64,000 nt of DNA, taken from contig CAMYOD010000003.1 in NCBI GenBank assembly GCA_947259975.1, positions 1 to 64,000 of the forward strand, given 5' to 3'. Of this stretch, positions 62,703 through 64,000 are shown piece after piece. The notes beneath the pieces were generated by a model. It made no database searches and was not told the origin of the DNA. It worked only from the letters and a program-made list of their open reading frames with translations. This DNA is from an uncultured Gammaproteobacteria bacterium. GTDB taxonomy: Bacteria; Pseudomonadota; Gammaproteobacteria; HyVt-429. A program made the translations under genes and the position numbers. How positions within the stretch are numbered: the stretch's first letter is position 1; every line of letters starts with the position of its first letter.

Positions 62703-63380
62703 ATGGAAGATACGAACCTCAAACTTCAGGTCGGCGACGCCCTGCAACTGCAATTCGTGGATGACGACACGAAGGATCGCGTGTACGTGAAGGTCATCGG
62801 TTATCTGGACGGCCAAAGCGTGGTGGTAACCAACCCCCGTATCAACGGCAATATTATGCTCATCCGCGAAGGCCAGGGTTTCATTGTGCGGCTGCTGTCC
62901 GGCAACCGGGTATTGGGTTTCAATTCCACGGTGATGCGCACCTGCGCCCGCCCCTACGCCTACCTCCACCTCAGCTATCCGAACGATACCCAGGAGATGG
63001 TGGTGCGTCGCGCACAGCGCGCCACCGTCGACATCATCGTGTCGGTACAGAACAAGCATCCGGAGCGCGCGACCGATAAAGCCGTTTCCGCCGTCATCCG
63101 CGACATGAGCACGGCGGGCTGTCTGATTACCTCACGCAGTCTCTTGGGTGAAGAGGATGACATCCTCGATCTGTCGGCACGGGTCAACGTCGGCAACGTG
63201 GAGGATTATTTGCGGCTGCCGGCGTCGATCAAGAACGTGCGCCATGAGCCGGATGCCACGAACCATAATGGCGACCCCTACCGCTACGGTATCGAGTTTC
63301 AGTTGGTCGAAGGGCACGACAGCCTGATGTTGCATGGCTTCGTCTACGAGCAGATCGCCAAGAATCTGCTCGATACATAA
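62703..63380 (+). CDS. ycgR: YcgR-like PilZ-domain c-di-GMP effector
   Basis: A 225-residue protein with two domains. The N-terminal YcgR-type domain is about 1-100 (LQVGDALQLQFVDDDTKDRV, YLDGQSVVVTNPRINGNIML). The PilZ domain is about 100-220 with RxxxR in MVVRRAQRATVDI and DxSxxG in IRDMSTAGCLIT, followed by YRYGIEFQLVEGHDSLMLHG. When bound to c-di-GMP such proteins slow the flagellar motor. The AAGGA site overlaps the promoter -10. The gene precedes a HIT-family gene, separated by repeats. Confidence 0.87.
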   Translation: MEDTNLKLQVGDALQLQFVDDDTKDRVYVKVIGYLDGQSVVVTNPRINGNIMLIREGQGFIVRLLSGNRVLGFNSTVMRTCARPYAYLHLSYPNDTQEMVVRRAQRATVDIIVSVQNKHPERATDKAVSAVIRDMSTAGCLITSRSLLGEEDDILDLSARVNVGNVEDYLRLPASIKNVRHEPDATNHNGDPYRYGIEFQLVEGHDSLMLHGFVYEQIAKNLLDT

Positions 63381-63800
63381 ATTAAAGTGGCGAGGGACGA
63401 GGAGCCAGCAAAAATGCGTGCCGGAGCGCCGTGCTCGGGGCAAATAGACTGCAGTACATTACTTCGTGGCCGGTGCCTGCTCGTACCTAGCCGAGCTTCA
63501 AGATGCTAGCCGCAGGATACAAGTAAGAGCCCTTGACTCTTGGCGCCCGTCATTCCGGACACGCGCAGCGTGATCCACAATCCGGTGTGCGTTCGTGGGT
63601 CTCTGGGCTCCGGGTTCGGTACTGCGTACCGCGCCGGAATGAGGTAGAGAGAAACTTGTGCGCCGAATTTTGCACCTTGTTCCTCCTTCCCCGCGCCTGG
63701 TTCCTCTACCGTGATCCCTTGTTTTAGTTTGGCTCCAAGCGCATTTTTCTCCATACTATGAAAATCATCAGCATGAATCGCAACCTGGGAGATCGAAGCG
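63381..63800. other. Repeat-filled spacer
   Basis: No gene. In order: a family C word (63388-63406), a degenerate family A stretch (63496-63530), a complete family B element (63546-63643) and TGGTTCCTCTACCGTGATCC (63698-63717). The HIT gene promoter must lie in the last 80 bp; no clear -35/-10 was picked. Confidence 0.55.
63546..63643. repeat. Palindromic GTCATTCCGG element, family B (second complete copy)
   Basis: CCCGTCATTCCGGACACGC at the left and GCGCCGGAATGAGG at the right match the element at 37676-37773 in order and spacing, including GGGTTCGGTACTGCGTACCG. The inner dyad is more degenerate (GATCCACAATCCGG). Confidence 0.75.
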
Positions 63801-64000
63801 ATGACCGATTGCCTGTTTTGCAAAATGGTGGCCGGCGACATCAAACCGGATACGGTGTACGAAAACGATGAGGTACTCGCCTTTCGCGATATCAATCCGC
63901 AGACGCCGGTACACGTTTTGGTGATCCCCAAGCGTCATATCGCGACGACGAACGATCTAGAAGCGGGCGACGCGGAGTTGATTGGCAAGCTGTATCTCGT
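63801..64000 (+). CDS. HIT-family protein (HinT-like, N-terminal part, cut by window edge)
   Basis: The first 66 codons read DCLFCKMVAGDIKPDTVYEN, EVLAFRDINPQTPVHVLVIP, KRHIATTNDLEAGDAELIGK. This is the HinT N-terminus with the CxFC zinc-type motif and FxDINPxxPxHxLVIPKxHI signature; the catalytic HxHxH motif lies beyond the edge. HinT hydrolyses purine nucleoside phosphoramidates. GGGAG lies 12 bp upstream. Confidence 0.93.
   Translation, partial: MTDCLFCKMVAGDIKPDTVYENDEVLAFRDINPQTPVHVLVIPKRHIATTNDLEAGDAELIGKLYL

Overview
The window comes from a GC-rich (roughly 60 percent), densely coding gammaproteobacterial chromosome. This is inferred from the Isc-type cluster, the PepN, PrfC, IspG, KefC and AmtB/GlnK proteins, and candidate FliA, FNR and CRP-type sites. 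A DsrE-like protein, a TauE exporter and a four-part pyruvate:ferredoxin oxidoreductase suggest an environmental, possibly sulfur-oxidising lineage, but no decisive taxonomic marker is present. No prophage, transposase gene, CRISPR array or rRNA was seen. One tRNA (Ala, CGC anticodon) is present.

Layout. 1-10.3 kb: start of iscU, an iscR-like regulator, a giant divergent flavo-iron-sulfur oxidoreductase, an nrtR-nadA pair for NAD synthesis with palindromes upstream, pepN, yqgE/algH and a second iscR-like regulator. Both IscR-like proteins lack the cluster-binding cysteines. 10.5-13.4 kb: an orphan membrane sensor kinase and a Nudix hydrolase. 13.6-22.2 kb: a ten-gene minus-strand operon that begins with a chalcone-isomerase-like gene, includes a LitR/CarH-type B12 photoreceptor regulator and ends with a photolyase. 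A strong promoter overlapped by two 11-bp CarH-type repeats precedes it, and a periplasmic glutathione peroxidase with a third repeat diverges from it. 23-32.9 kb: antiporter, FecR/LysM protein, PilZ protein, pcm, a CARDB-repeat protein, Nudix, dodecin. 32.9-42.8 kb: prfC, a DsrE-like protein, a FimT-like pseudopilin with a glycine-rich insert, an FKBP isomerase, Hsp20 with a perfect FNR box upstream, an M23 peptidase, ispG.

43-51 kb: TauE exporter, a MotA/TolQ-like plus MotB-like membrane pair that fits no flagellar or Tol context, and a pyruvate:ferredoxin oxidoreductase operon whose last gene fuses a GltD-type flavoprotein to a ferredoxin. 51-64 kb: KefC, an OmpW remnant, glnK-amtB, a LON-domain protein, putP, a UbiA-family prenyltransferase, a diguanylate cyclase, tRNA-Ala, arsR plus an SRPBCC gene, aguB, a YcgR-like PilZ protein, and the start of a HIT-family gene.

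Several observations link distant genes. Four sites resembling sigma-28 (FliA) promoters lie upstream of a YcgR-like gene, a FimT-like gene, an 86-residue orphan gene and a CcmI-like gene. Cyclic-di-GMP components (GGDEF, two PilZ) are spread through the window. Intergenic spaces carry at least four families of short dispersed repeats. The most interesting candidates for undescribed biology are the MotAB-like pair, the two cysteine-less IscR paralogues and the FliA-linked orphan gene. All functional statements come from motif recognition by eye; no database search was run.
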